This document shows, piece by piece, positions 11,523 through 22,012 of a stretch of 64,000 bases of DNA (the stretch's first letter is position 1; each line of letters starts with the position of its first letter). The stretch is from Anthoceros angustus (Eukaryota > Streptophyta > Anthocerotopsida > Anthocerotales > Anthocerotaceae), in contig MU008152.1 of NCBI GenBank assembly GCA_010909165.1, positions 248,001 through 312,000 on the forward strand, in the 5' to 3' direction. The notes below the pieces were generated by a model. The model made no database searches, was not told the DNA's origin, and saw nothing but the letters and a program-made list of their open reading frames with translations. Made by a program: the position numbers and the translations under genes.

Positions 11523-12340
11523 CATTCAAAGTCTATTGTCCCACGTCTAAAAGCTCTCCAGTTGTTCTCATCATTCGTTTCGCAGTGAGGGGAACCACCT
11601 GAGCCTTTAAACCATCCTTCTCACTGATGCATACTTCCTTCGCCCAACACTGGGAGAGGCCTCTCCGATGGGGCTCAAAAGTGAGCTCTTCTTGGGCCCC
11701 GTAGGACCTCGTGCCCATGGATGCGTGGAATATAGCCTGCACACCTCAAGTCCGCCATGATCAAGGACGCCCACAAACCAAGGCCAAAATGGTCGTTCCG
11801 CTTCCAGAGCATGCATCAAGCACCTACTCCCTTCCTTGAAAATGTCTTTATGAGTTTCATCATAAGGCCTGTGAGGCCTTGGCAATGCATACCACCTTGT
11901 CGTTAGAGAGGTAAACCTGCTTTTTCACCACAGTGTCGTATGCTATGACCGACCTCCCATTGTTAAACATTCCATCCATGGCATTCGGCATCATCGTGGC
12001 CCTATCCTTGGAACACCCGTCCTTCACACACCACCCTACAGTCACGTACTCCACGATTTCAAACCCTCCTTTGTCATTGCTCATGTTTGTCTTGTCCCAT
12101 ACAAATGAAACCATGCCTCCTTTCCTGCACAACTTCCTCATAGACTCTCTCACAGTATGAGCTTCCTCCACACCATGCATAACGATAATCCGATATTCTT
12201 CGCATGTAGTTTTCTCTTGAAAGCTCTGGAACACTGTATTCATACTTGTGATGTCCATCCTTTTGTCCATAGATACTATATCAAAACCTCGGAGGACATC
12301 CATGATCAACAGGGCATAGTTTCGTCCTCTGGCGCACGAG
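11523..12340 (-). pseudogene. DNA methyltransferase half (class beta, CcrM-like) of a broken ParB-MTase gene
   Basis: The frame 12348-11860 reads YALLIMDVLRGFDIV, where a catalytic DPPW-like motif is expected. It then gives IIVMHG, GGMVSFVWDK and VEYVTVGWC, typical of N6-adenine/N4-cytosine methylases. After two compensating slips, GLMMKLIKTFS and the SAM-binding motif I VLDACSGSGTT (11791-11823) follow. Catalytic motif first and motif I last is the permuted class-beta order. The catalytic motif is damaged: as read it is D-V-L-R, although a shifted frame gives Pro-Pro there. The ParB-like half lies at 17.8-20.4 kb in the same orientation, beyond an inserted LTR element. The downstream end lies next to the copia insertion. 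Confidence 0.6.
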
Positions 12341-12427
12341 GTAAGCACTTGAATTCATATAAGCACTTCCTCGATCAACAACCAAGCAAACAAATCTAAT
12401 ACGCATCTAGATATATAGGTGCAACCA
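12338..12427. repeat. ~90-bp direct repeat, copy 1 (left of LTR)
   Basis: The block ending 'aggtgcaacca' recurs at 12806-12893 on the other side of the left LTR, with a few indels. It is far too long for an ordinary target duplication. A local rearrangement, recombination between copies or an assembly join could explain it. Confidence 0.7.
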
Positions 12428-12800
12428 ATAACAACAGGAGGGTAGCTCGCACGCCGTGGCACAAACACACTCTCCCCACGAACAACACGCAAATTCCTCA
12501 CACATCGCCTCCTGAGTCACAGCTTTGGCCTCACAACGCTCTTGCATTGCATCAGAGGACAAGCTATGATCCGAGCTTGTCTCACCGGGGTCTATACTGC
12601 ACTGCATCGGCATATTCCTAAGATATCCTATTGGCATCAAGATATGCCGAAATATCCCAAGAATACACTATAATATGCAATATGCCAAATCATATTACTG
12701 AGCTTATCCACTTAGCTATTGTATCCCAAGAATACACTATATTACGCTAATATGCCAAAGCATATTAAACCCAAGTGCGTAGATTAGTATCACATCAAGA
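12428..12800 (-). repeat. 3' LTR of minus-strand gypsy-like element (shortened)
   Basis: Matches 17190-17760 end to end, but lacks one copy of an ~85-bp internal repeat and the AT-rich 'ttaattaacact' block. In element orientation it starts TGTGATACTAATCT. The far end is near TTGTTA, so the usual CA terminus is not seen. Confidence 0.75.
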
Positions 12801-12805
12801 TGACA

Positions 12806-12893
12806 AATTACGAGCACTTGGTAATTCATATATAAGCACTTCCTCGATCAACAACCAAGCAAACAAATCTAATAGATCTAGATATATAGGTGC
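12806..12893. repeat. ~90-bp direct repeat, copy 2
   Basis: Second copy of 12338-12427. It lies just inside the left LTR, so one copy is outside the element and one inside. Confidence 0.7.
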
Positions 12894-12939
12894 AACCATC
12901 CTCGATAATGTGAGACTCTAAGTCAAAACATTATCATTA

Positions 12940-13990
12940 GTAGACCACAATACGCACCTCATGCGCATTGTGCACAAAACCAATCTTCTTCGGAATGTCG
13001 TCGAGGTTATGAACCTTGTCCATGAGTGGAGGGTTGTTCACCATCCTCATGCTCGTCATGTGGACTACTCTCCTTGCTCGCCATTTTCTTCTTGCTCATC
13101 GAGCTCGCGCCCGAACACTTGTTCATCCTTGATTAGTTCTATGTGGAACTTCCTTTGGTGTACTTCCCCATCTCCGCAAGCGTGAGCAAACACATGTCGC
13201 GATGCCTCCAACAACTCCTTTAGCCGACGCTGATTGCTCTTCAACTCGACGCTAACCACTCACGTGGCTCGATGGCTTGCACGCCTCTACACGCCTCCTT
13301 GCTCCAAACTCGCCTTCTCTTGTTGAGATGCGAGTCGGAATGTCCTTGCCCACCGAACCGCTTCAACCCCGCCTTCTTCCGGTTTCAAGTTGGTAAGCGA
13401 CTCAACTGAACAACCGTGTCATCATGTCCATGTCAAATGCTTGCCCAATCGACACGCCCTTCCTGGTCACCCCTGGATCATGCCAAAATCCTCCTGGACT
13501 TGCTTCTTCACGCTCATGCATGCTGGCACATTCTCCAACATGTATCCAAGGCCTTTCTTGCCCTTTACGGATCAAGCGCAAGATCCTCATCGTCATAGAA
13601 CAATGTTGTCGTGGATCCTTCGACCTTGACCCTTTCCCGCAGAGGATAGTCCTTGACACTCCCAACTGCGACAAGGTCCACCGGTTGCCCAAGACAACTC
13701 AAATGGGACAACCCTATCATGCGAACATCCATCGGCAGCGCCTCCGGTAACCCTTCACCGACCCCACGAGGTTAGGTACTCCCCATCAAGTCTCTTACGC
13801 GCTTCTGCGACACAATCCTTGCTTTTGGATCCGGGTCACAATGCACGTATCTTCGCACTTTGATGCCACACTTTAGCACCGCCTCTTGCCGATGCCTCCA
13901 AAGAGTTCCACGAGCACTATGCCGCCTTCCCGAGGTCGCCATGTGATGACCTGGGTGTTTAGGTCACAAACAGGCTCAACCCTAGGCAAG
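12940..13990 (-). pseudogene. C5 cytosine methyltransferase-like domain plus start of reverse transcriptase region
   Basis: Reading the minus strand with frame changes gives, in order: IVLVELFGGIG (13879-13911, motif I, SAM binding); VRRYVHCDPDPKAR; LPMDVRMIGLSHL; PVDLV; WECQGLSSAGKG around 13644-13664 (motif IV region with the catalytic Cys); and YMLENVPA around 13524-13538 (motif VI ENV). These three motifs in this order define C5 methylases. Downstream comes LKELLEASRHVFAHACGD and FHIEL, typical of the segment before gypsy reverse transcriptase, after which the frame is lost. At least four frameshifts make it non-functional. No target-recognition domain or reader domain is recognised. Its position after protease suggests it was part of the element's polyprotein. 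Confidence 0.65.
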
Positions 13991-13999
13991 AACTTACAG

Positions 14000-16400
14000 T
14001 AGTTCTCCGGCTCATAGGACACTGGTCCTCTTGCACCATCCTCCATGCTTTTGCACGGCTCATTGCAGCCACCAGCTTCCGAGTGACTTGAAGAACCTCC
14101 TCCGAGGGTGGTTGCAACCCTAGCTTGTTTTCCTCCTCCTCGCCGAAATCCTCCATCGGGCCATTGTTAGACACACGCCAAGAGGTTCAAGCACGTATGG
14201 CGTGTCCTTCACTACGGCGCCAAACACGGGTAGACGCTGCTGGCAATGAGGTTCTCATGATCCTTGCCATGCATGCAGAGGGATGCAATCTCATGCTTTT
14301 GCTCCTTCTCCACCTGGTCGATAGTAGACTCCGTCCACAAATCCACCATGACTGTGTTGTACAAAGCCCGCCTCAAAGAAGACATCAAATGTGTCGCATC
14401 GACCAAGCGTGTACCTCGACAAAGGTGAAGTCTGCTGTTCTTGGTTTGAATGAAACCTTCAGCTTGTACCTTGTCACCCCAACACATGCTCCGTGGTCCC
14501 AGCCGGATCTTCCACTTGGTTTCCTTCAACCTTTCTTGGTGGAGACCCAACGCTTCCTTCACTCTTCTTCCAACGATCACCGGCTGCTCCGGTGTCAATC
14601 AACACCCTCCTTGGTGCGAATCCATTGATTTCAATGTGCCTCTCCCGATTGTTGACCAAAGCCACTCCCACTGCGCAGATTCCGCTTCCACGAGATGCTT
14701 TTCGAGGTCAATGACATCATTGCCACTGTTGTGGCACATTGTCGACACTTGCTTCGTCTTCAAGGGTTGTCAACATCCGCCGAGTCAAACCCCCGACTTC
14801 CTTCACGCTCAACCCCATGTCTTGTAGGTCAAACATGGCATCTCCGAAGCTTTTGTGCCATCGTCTCACAAGAATCTGCATGGGTTTCTCCACATCGCCC
14901 ACTGGACTTTGATGTTGCTCAGCTGTTCTGCTGGCAATGGCTCAAACGACTTTGGCATCTTGGCATAGGTTCGGGAAGAGGATCCAAGCTTCCTTCCGTG
15001 TCTTCCGTGACCGTGTCAAGACATCCTCTTCTTCCTCTGAGCTATCTTCTCTCGTAGCCGAGGTTTCTTCCTGCCCTTGGATCCGGTCACGCCATGTATC
15101 CAAGCTTGTGCTCATCTTCTTCGTCCTCGATGATGAACTGCTTCCTCCTTGATCTTCGCCTTCCGCACCAACTTCTCAGCTTTGCAAGGCGTGCCACGTA
15201 GCTGTCCATCGCCTTCTTTGATGCTTCCGCTTTTGTCCACGGGACTTCGCCTGCCTCCTCCACGGCCTTTGCTCTTCGCTGATTTTGTGGATGAGGTTGA
15301 CGCAGATGCATTGGCCGGGTTGCTGCTCGATAACCCGTAGGCCGCAATTCGGATGCTTCTCCAACATGCCGCTTCATTGTGCCTGCATCCTCCACACCTA
15401 GGGCATGGCTCCTCACCCTTGACTCCTCCGAATGCATGCTCGCACTCATGAGGGGAATGGTCCGCCCTCGGCACCTCACGCAGGGCTCGTCACTTGTGGG
15501 CGGCTTGTCTCGAGCTCCTCCACTCGACCTCCGCTCGGTCATGTCGTCCACCACTCCTACTTGTGCCGGAGTAATCACTTGCACAAAGACGAGAGAAAGT
15601 GTCGGCCGGGCCCTATCTTGTCGCCCATCTCGTACACTTCCTTGAGGTGTAGTGTTGCCCTTCGTTGTGCACCGCTTGTTGCACCTTCATGCGCAGGTAT
15701 ATGGCAATGCCTGCAAGTACTTCTCGCAGCCTCACCTCATGATCTTGGTGTCACGTATCAACCGGTCGATTCTTGATAAGCCATCTTCAGCCTCGACTTC
15801 ATCTTGAAGTGTGTCACCGGAGATCTTCTCATCCGTGCAGAAACTCCCGAAGATGTCAAACATCTCTTCGATGGGATCGTGCCCACTGCCACCGCTCCGT
15901 CTGCACCGGTTCCTTCGAGCTTGAACGCTACTCACTGGTCCTCCGTGCCTCAAACCTTTTGTGCTCGCGATAGCACGCCAATGCTTCATCCCCAAGTACT
16001 TGGCATTTGGATGAAGCCGTATCGCTGTATCCGGTCTTCAATTCCATCTCCGCACACACCGCACTTCTCGATGAAGTCCTCCGTGGCAAGGTGCCCGCCG
16101 TCCTGTGAACAACTCCATTCGATCCTTGTCTCCTCCCATCTTGACGACTCCAAGAGACAAGTCCTCCTCATTGCCGCTCACCGAGTTGTCCGGCACTAAC
16201 GTGTCTTGTGTGTGCCACTCACGATCCTTCAAAGATTGTTGATTGTGTCGGGTTCCTCCCTTTGGTACCAAAATCGAGGTTCGCACTTCTCCTCTTGGTC
16301 GGGACTTGAATTCGCCTCGGACTTGCTTGGTAGCTCCGTCCGGATCGAGTGTGTCCAGCATGCACTCCAGGCGGTTAGTGGCTAGATCAAACCCTTAATC
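14000..16400 (-). pseudogene. gag: gag and protease of minus-strand LTR element
   Basis: The 15.1-15.5 kb minus frame has a perfect CCHC knuckle, CPRCGGCRHNEAAC (C-x2-C-x4-H-x4-C). Lower down, VLIDTGAA (near 14.60 kb) is a retroviral-type aspartic-protease active site, followed in the next frame by VGRRVKEALGL and LVDATHLM. The region 15.7-16.0 kb contains KHWRAIASTKGL, plausibly Gag. Frames switch repeatedly, so this is a decayed gag-pro. The protease motif lies directly upstream of the methyltransferase domain. Confidence 0.7.
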
Positions 16401-16528
16401 AAGGTTAACACACCCGCTATCTTAGATCGTGATTAGTGAAACCTCTAAGTATCTATGCATGTTAAAATCAACATACAAATTATGCACTCAAAAATGTGAG
16501 CTGGGTGAGTTGGATAGCAAAGGCATAG

Positions 16529-16600
16529 GAACTCCAGAGTTAAGCACCCGTGGGTGGATCAGTACCTGGATGGGGTGCTAACTAGGAGTTTTGGACAGAA
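16529..16600 (+). ncRNA. 5S rRNA-like fragment (pseudogene)
   Basis: The stretch 'ggaactccagagttaagc' and 'agtacctggatggggtg' match the central and 3' parts of plant 5S rRNA, including the box A and box C regions of its internal promoter, with the right spacing. The 5' third is not recognisable, so this is not a functional 5S gene. It lies inside the leader of the minus-strand LTR element but in the opposite orientation. Confidence 0.6.
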
Positions 16601-16679
16601 AGTGAAATCAAATGGACGATGACATACCCATGTCTATCCGCTTCCCCTTATCCCTTGAATCCGGGCCCAAGAGTAAAAT

Positions 16680-17005
16680 ACTCTTGTTTCTCCCTTGGTT
16701 GGCCAAAGGCCAGCCCCTGTGGAGGCCTCATTCCTCTCCTTGGTAGGGGCTTCTGCCTCCTCTTGGCCTTGACTTGGGCCTCCTCTCCTTGGCCTTGGAC
16801 TTGGGCTTCGCCTCCTCTCCTTGGCCTTGGGCTTGGGCTTCTTCTCCTCCTTGGCCTTGGACTTGGCTCTTCCGCTCCTCTTCGCCTTGGCCTTGGACTG
16901 GGCTCGCCTCCTGGCCTTGGACTTGGGCTTCTGCCTCCTCTCCTTGGCCTTGGGCTTGAGCTTCTCCTCTCCTTCGCCTTGGGCTTGGTCCTCCTCTGGC
17001 CTCAA
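16680..17005 (-). repeat. Degenerate repeats encoding Lys/Pro/Arg-rich peptide
   Basis: Variants of 'ccttggacttgggcttc' with 'gcctcctctcc' recur about ten times. On the minus strand the frame is open and reads as KPKAKERR/KSKAK repeats. It may be the basic N-terminal part of the element's Gag, or merely a minisatellite that lacks stops. Confidence 0.6.
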
Positions 17006-17049
17006 GCCTTGGGCACACTGAGAGTCCCTTGCCTACTTGCTTAAAGAGC

Positions 17050-17155
17050 GAGCTCGCCTAGCAGCCTAGCGCCTAGCATCGCCTAGCACCCTAGCATCGC
17101 CGCACGCCTAGCATCGCCTAGCATCGCAGCCCAGCATCGCCTAGCACCAGCATCA
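17050..17155. repeat. Short tandem repeat (gcctagcatc-type)
   Basis: Roughly 10-base units based on 'cgcctagcat' are repeated about ten times with small variations. They lie just inside the 5' LTR of the minus-strand element, where the primer site would be expected; I could not identify a primer site. Confidence 0.7.
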
Positions 17156-17189
17156 CACACCAAGCCTAGTACGGCCTCTAGTGACACAC

Positions 17190-17760
17190 GAGATCATAAC
17201 AACAGGAGGGAGTAGCTCGCACGCGTGGCACAAACACACTCTCCCACGAGAACAACACGCAAATTCCTCACATCGCTGAGTCATAGCTTTGGCCTCCTCA
17301 CAACGCCTTGCATTGATATCTAGAGGACAAGCTATGATCCGAGCTTGTCCTCAATGGAAGGGTCTATATATACTAGACCATCGGCATATTCCTAAGATAT
17401 CCTATTGGCAAGATATGCAAATATCCTAAGAATACACTATAATATGCAAGGAATATGCCAAAGCATATTACTTGAGCTTATCCACTTAGCTATTGTATCC
17501 TAAGAATACACTATAATATGCAAGGAATATGCCAAAGCATATTACTTGAGCTTATCCACTTAGCTATTGCTAACCATGTTTAATTAACACTAATCAATGC
17601 TTAATTAACATAAGCACATTAGATTAATTAACACTAATCAATGCTTAATTAACATAAGCACTTTAGATTAATTAACACTAATTACTTACTTAAAGATAAG
17701 TAATTAGATTAATTAATGCTAATCAAACACTAAACCCAAGTGCAGAGATTAGTATCACAC
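17190..17760 (-). repeat. 5' LTR of minus-strand gypsy-like element
   Basis: The longer LTR copy. It contains two tandem copies of an ~85-bp unit (around 17428-17568), two copies of a ~55-bp unit rich in TTAATTAACACTAATC (17579-17680), and a TATATATA stretch near 17365 that could serve as promoter. The shorter left LTR has lost or never gained these duplications. Confidence 0.75.
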
Positions 17761-20440
17761 GGCATGACACCTCTCAAATAACCCCGCATATCCAGTACAT
17801 TTCGTTTCTCGATCTAGTACTGAACCTGTTTATCTGTTTCTGGGACAGTGAATACGAAAAGCCTGGCTTCCAGATCTTTGTCGGCCAAATCTCTTTGCTC
17901 ATTCTCAAGACCCTTCCAATTGTTCACTTCGAATATAAAATGTTGGAAATCCTATGGTAGTTTTGTGAGGTTGTCTACATCCTTGATTAGTTGCCAAAAG
18001 TGACACAAGAAGGGAATTAAACGACGTCCCATGGTGGAGCGGGCGCCGGCCAGCGCCTTACTCTCCTTGTTGAGAAAGGCGTGTGGTTATGTGGCCAGGC
18101 GCCCATTCCGTGTCTCGGCTCAATGGAATGAGAGGCCGCCGTGCCGCCCTCCCCCACCTACCACTCCGATTGCAAACATTGCATTACAAGTAGGAAAACA
18201 CAAAGCACAACCGACACCCCTGCTACCTTTCCCCGCTGAATTGAGTCCGAACCGAGCTAGCATTTTGTCGCTGGGTGATGTGGATATTCTGGCGGACTTC
18301 CTCGAACGATGAGCATCCCAAGTGTTTGGCCATAGCAACTTGGATGACATGGAATTTCTTTCGCAAGGTTATGTCGTCATCCATCCCTTTCAAATCTATT
18401 AGGCCTGCCAGAACCTTCTCCGTAGCGGATATGAGAATCTGCTGACCACAATCATCTGCTAGAATACCTTGAAACGACTTCCATGGCTTCGCCAACATGT
18501 CCTTCGGCTTCACATATGTTGCATCCACTTTCTTCGACTCTTCAGTCACCTTCCGTTTCCCTTTTCCCTTCTTGTTTGTGCCCACTGCGCTGTGCCTCTT
18601 CTGCTCTGGCATCACCAGCTTCCCACTTTGAGAAGATCTTGTCTATATTCTCCCACACTTTGCCCTCCTGCTTCGCTATGCATAAGATATGAGTCCTGTT
18701 GTCCACCTTGTTTTGTTTGTACACATCGTCGTTACGGGCCTCATCATCCTCAATAAGTCCCAGAACCTTGTACAAGTTGAATTTCCATGTCATCGTCATT
18801 TGTACCCCTTCGCGTTTCGCAATCAATAGTTCATCCCTGAGGTACTTGACTTGCTCTATAAAAGACATCTTCCTCCGCTTGTCCGACATAATGTTGTGAT
18901 CGGTGGCGAGTACTCTCATCTCCTGCACAGTGAGGCCACAGTACACATGTGCCTCCACATATTGGAAGCGTTTTTTCCCAGGTGAGATGTCTGCCAAATG
19001 TTTCATGGTTGCATATGTGTGGTTCCCACCCAGGACACCCATGACATATGACTTTGCCCTGAATTTCTTCGAGTCCAGGCTGGCGAGCTCAAGGCATTCC
19101 ATCGGATCAATCATGCACGGCAGGGGTAAAACTCCTTCTTCAATTCTTCCTTTCGATATCACCCGTGCCAAATAGTTTGTCCATGCTTCGTCCACCCTTC
19201 TTATTTGAGCATCAGGTGTTAGGTGCGACGCAGGTCGTAAATTCTCCAACTTCACAAGAACTCCCTGTACAACCTTCTTGGCGAGGCGATTCCCCGATGC
19301 GTGTCCGGGTCCTCATCCCGGAGAAGCGCCTTCCGCCTCTTTTCGTCCCCGACATGAACCGCGGATGTCAAGACACGCCCCTTGCCATGCTTTGCTCTCT
19401 TCCTCTTTTCCCTGCTCTAGTTCTTCGCCACGCCCGCGAACGCGACCACTAGGATCCGTGGACGCACTCCGCTTCCCAAGACACCGCTGCTGGAGGGCGC
19501 TGCCGCCGGCGCCTCCGCCCTCATCTCGCTCGGTTGTAGGCCAGCCTCACTTCGAGCCCTGCCGAGAAGCCGAGGCCGGGCGCCGCCGGCCGCGCCCAAC
19601 CCATCTGGCATTTGGGAATCTGGACAAACAGCTGATTCGTGTCACCATGTCTGGACACCTCTTCTTTTGAGGGCGCCCGGCCGCCCGATCCCGATTGAGG
19701 ATCATACCGGCCGGGACCTCCATGGATTGCCTGCATATTGTAGTCAACATGATATCTGTGCATCCCTTTGCTCGCCTGCATAAGACTCTCCAAATCATCA
19801 TCCGACCAAGAACATCCGGAATCGCCCATCATCCTCATCTTGGACCCAATTCACTCCCTTCAGGGGGGTGCTTCCTCAAGCTCTTGGTGGTGAGCGGTAC
19901 TGCCTCACATAACCTCCTCCTGTGCTCAAAGACAGATCGTGTAACCTCCGCAACGTAATGGAAAGCTCTTCCTACTTGGGCAAAAAACAAAACAAGATTA
20001 GACAAAAGGGTTATGAACATTGCTTCCAGGAAGATGAACACATTGTATTCGCTAAAATCCAAAACCTTACCGTTTGCTCGCCCGCAATCTCGAAACAATT
20101 GAACCAGATGGCTCACATTTCTTTATGACAAGACCATTGAAGCTCACGTGAAAAGTCTTGTACATGTCCACCTCGGCAATGTATCGAACTCGTGCTTGTG
20201 ACACACGATGTGGCCTTCTGTTCTCCTCTTGACATATCCAAGGTTGCCCAAATAACCAACCCGCTGGCTCTTTGATTTGGCATGGCATGCTTACCCCATA
20301 ACCCACATTGTATAAGCGGCCCATAATGGCCATCATTTCCTCGATTCTTCCTCCCGCACCAAAGATCCAACTTTTCCACAACCACAATTGGCTGAAGCTG
20401 CCTGTAAATACGCTTGATGTGCATTGTATCTTCATAGCTA
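17761..20440 (-). pseudogene. ParB-like half of a broken ParB-methyltransferase gene
   Basis: The frame 19255-18542 has a ParB/sulfiredoxin-like nuclease domain: the start VKLENLRPAS, then VLGGNHTYATMKHLAD (GGNH at 19030-19019), VYCGLTVQEMRVLATDHN, and helices. After a frame change near 18.6 kb it continues (18615-18223), and coding-like sequence reaches the LTR insertion at 17.76 kb. Upstream, 19.5-19.84 kb and 20.07-20.44 kb read as more of the same protein, joined by a likely ~98-bp intron (GTAAGG donor at 20070-20069). ParB domains fused to DNA methylases are common in phages and bacterial mobile elements. Stops and slips indicate a pseudogene, unless the indels are errors. The start codon is not determined. 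Confidence 0.6.
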
Positions 20441-22012
20441 TAAGGAGATTGATAGGAGCAGTGCATTTTTTCTTCGCGTGCCAACCCGCTCACCTCCGCC
20501 ATCTCCTCTCGTCGGCTTGCCTTCCTGCAAGTGTGGCTCACAGAGCGCGTGCCCGCCCATGACCAATTACTCACCTCCTCCTGATTGTCCGGGCGCGCAA
20601 CCGCAGGAGCGGAATTGAGGGCCGTACTTGCCCGACTAGCCCTCCCCGCCTTATCCTCGCTCTCCGCTTCTTCCTTCTTGGTTTCGCCGCGGATCACGCC
20701 GCCGCCTCACCCTCTCCTTTCTTGCTCTTCCCATCGCCATTGCCTCTTCCGCCGAATACCGTACCGAGGTCACCAAGAGATGCAAATGGAATAGCGTGTA
20801 CCGGAAAGAGCGAACCTCATCTCCTCACGGCAAAGGATGAAGGAAAGCTTTGAATTCACCGCCGGCTAGGGCGTGGCGCTCCAAAGCACGCCTCCAACCC
20901 AAGGTCGCCGACTTTGAAAACCCGTTTAACTGGAATTCAAACCCCGGATCATTATGTACACCGACTCAATATATTAGGGTTTGCCATGTTCGACATACCA
21001 TGAACCCGTGTACTTAGGGCACAATCATGACGGTCAAACGGTGTATTCCAGATGCTGATATCCGACTCTAGATTTGGCGGTGGGAGGCGGATGCCTTCAA
21101 TGGGCGGCGTTGCAGTCTTGCCGCTCCGGTGTGCATAAGTTGGCGTGATTAACTCTCCGGCTTGAACTCTTGATCGGACGGAAGGAAGGATGAAGCGGTG
21201 GCCGCTTCCCTGTGAGTTCTAAGTCCCTCGGCTGCAATGTTAGAACATGCACACAAATTCCGACGATGAAGTAGGTGCCGATGACTTTGCAAAGTTTGAT
21301 TTTTCTATGGTGGTTGTTTCTCACAGTCGTCGGCAACCATCCTTTCTGCAGTCGCTCCATGAAGAAGGCCAAGACCAATCTCAATATCTCCGAGTTCGAC
21401 GCGAAGGGGACATATGCAGAAGGAGGGACATGTTGAACAACATGGCGGACAGTATAAAGATTCGGACCATTCGCATTCTGTTTTGGGAAGGAGAACCGGC
21501 GGAAATAGGGAACCGCGTTCAACGATCGGACTCATGTGCTTTGACATTGGAAGCAAGCGTTTCACATTGTCGGTAAGGGACTAGTGGAATTGTATTCCTA
21601 AAACGACCTTTGATTGTTTGGGCGTTTGTGACACGGAGAATGCCGCGAATGTGCGAGAACCACAGGGCATTGGTGGGTGTCTCTGACCACGGCACCATCA
21701 CCACTCTTCCATTCCCACAAACTCCTCGCAATCTTAATTTATGCAGCGCCATGGAAGGAAGCCCATACGCGCAAAGGAAGCGCGCATGACAAGAGGAGGC
21801 GGATGTCGAGCATCCAGTCTCCTTTTGCAAGCGGATTGTTCAATGTGGATGATGGAGCCATCTTGCCGCCCGCCCGAGACCAACATATGCGGTGCTAAGA
21901 AGAGAGGACACCACCATGAATGAAGAGGAGCTTGGCCAACGCTCGTTCATGCGAAACCTTCGAGCCAAACGTTATACCTAGAAGGATCGGTTTGCTCAGA
22001 CATCAAGGTCGT
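20441..22012. other. No gene assigned; low-confidence coding traces
   Basis: The minus strand up to about 20.7 kb may include more of the ParB-like gene's 5' end. From 20.8 to 22.0 kb several frames are open on both strands, but none shows a recognisable domain. The part after 21.25 kb on the plus strand could be the decayed N-terminus of the DUF7869-type gene that becomes readable at 22.01 kb. Confidence 0.35.

Larger units (their letters stand above)
12428..17760 (-). mobile_element. LTR retrotransposon (gypsy-like) carrying a C5-methyltransferase domain
   Basis: Two direct repeats (12428-12800 and 17190-17760) flank a minus-strand interior. Its order is basic repeat region, gag, CCHC knuckle, aspartic protease, cytosine-C5 methyltransferase-like domain, then the start of a gypsy-type reverse transcriptase region. 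The rest of RT, RNase H and integrase is missing, so this copy is defective. It lies between the two halves of the ParB-methyltransferase gene and evidently interrupted it. I could not find a clean short target duplication; a ~90-bp repeat brackets the left LTR instead. Methyltransferase capture by retrotransposons is known from dinoflagellates and the charophyte Klebsormidium; whether this is related is unknown. Confidence 0.7.

Noticed and set aside
16619-17044. Plus-strand Leu/Gly/Ser-rich ORF
   Set aside because: It is the antisense of a minisatellite-like region that reads as Lys/Pro/Arg-rich repeats on the element's coding strand. The lack of stops follows from the repeat.
11523-20440. 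Giant-virus or phage insertion as the source of the ParB-methylase gene
   Set aside because: No capsid, packaging ATPase, polymerase or other viral gene lies nearby, and an intron seems present. The origin is left open rather than claimed.
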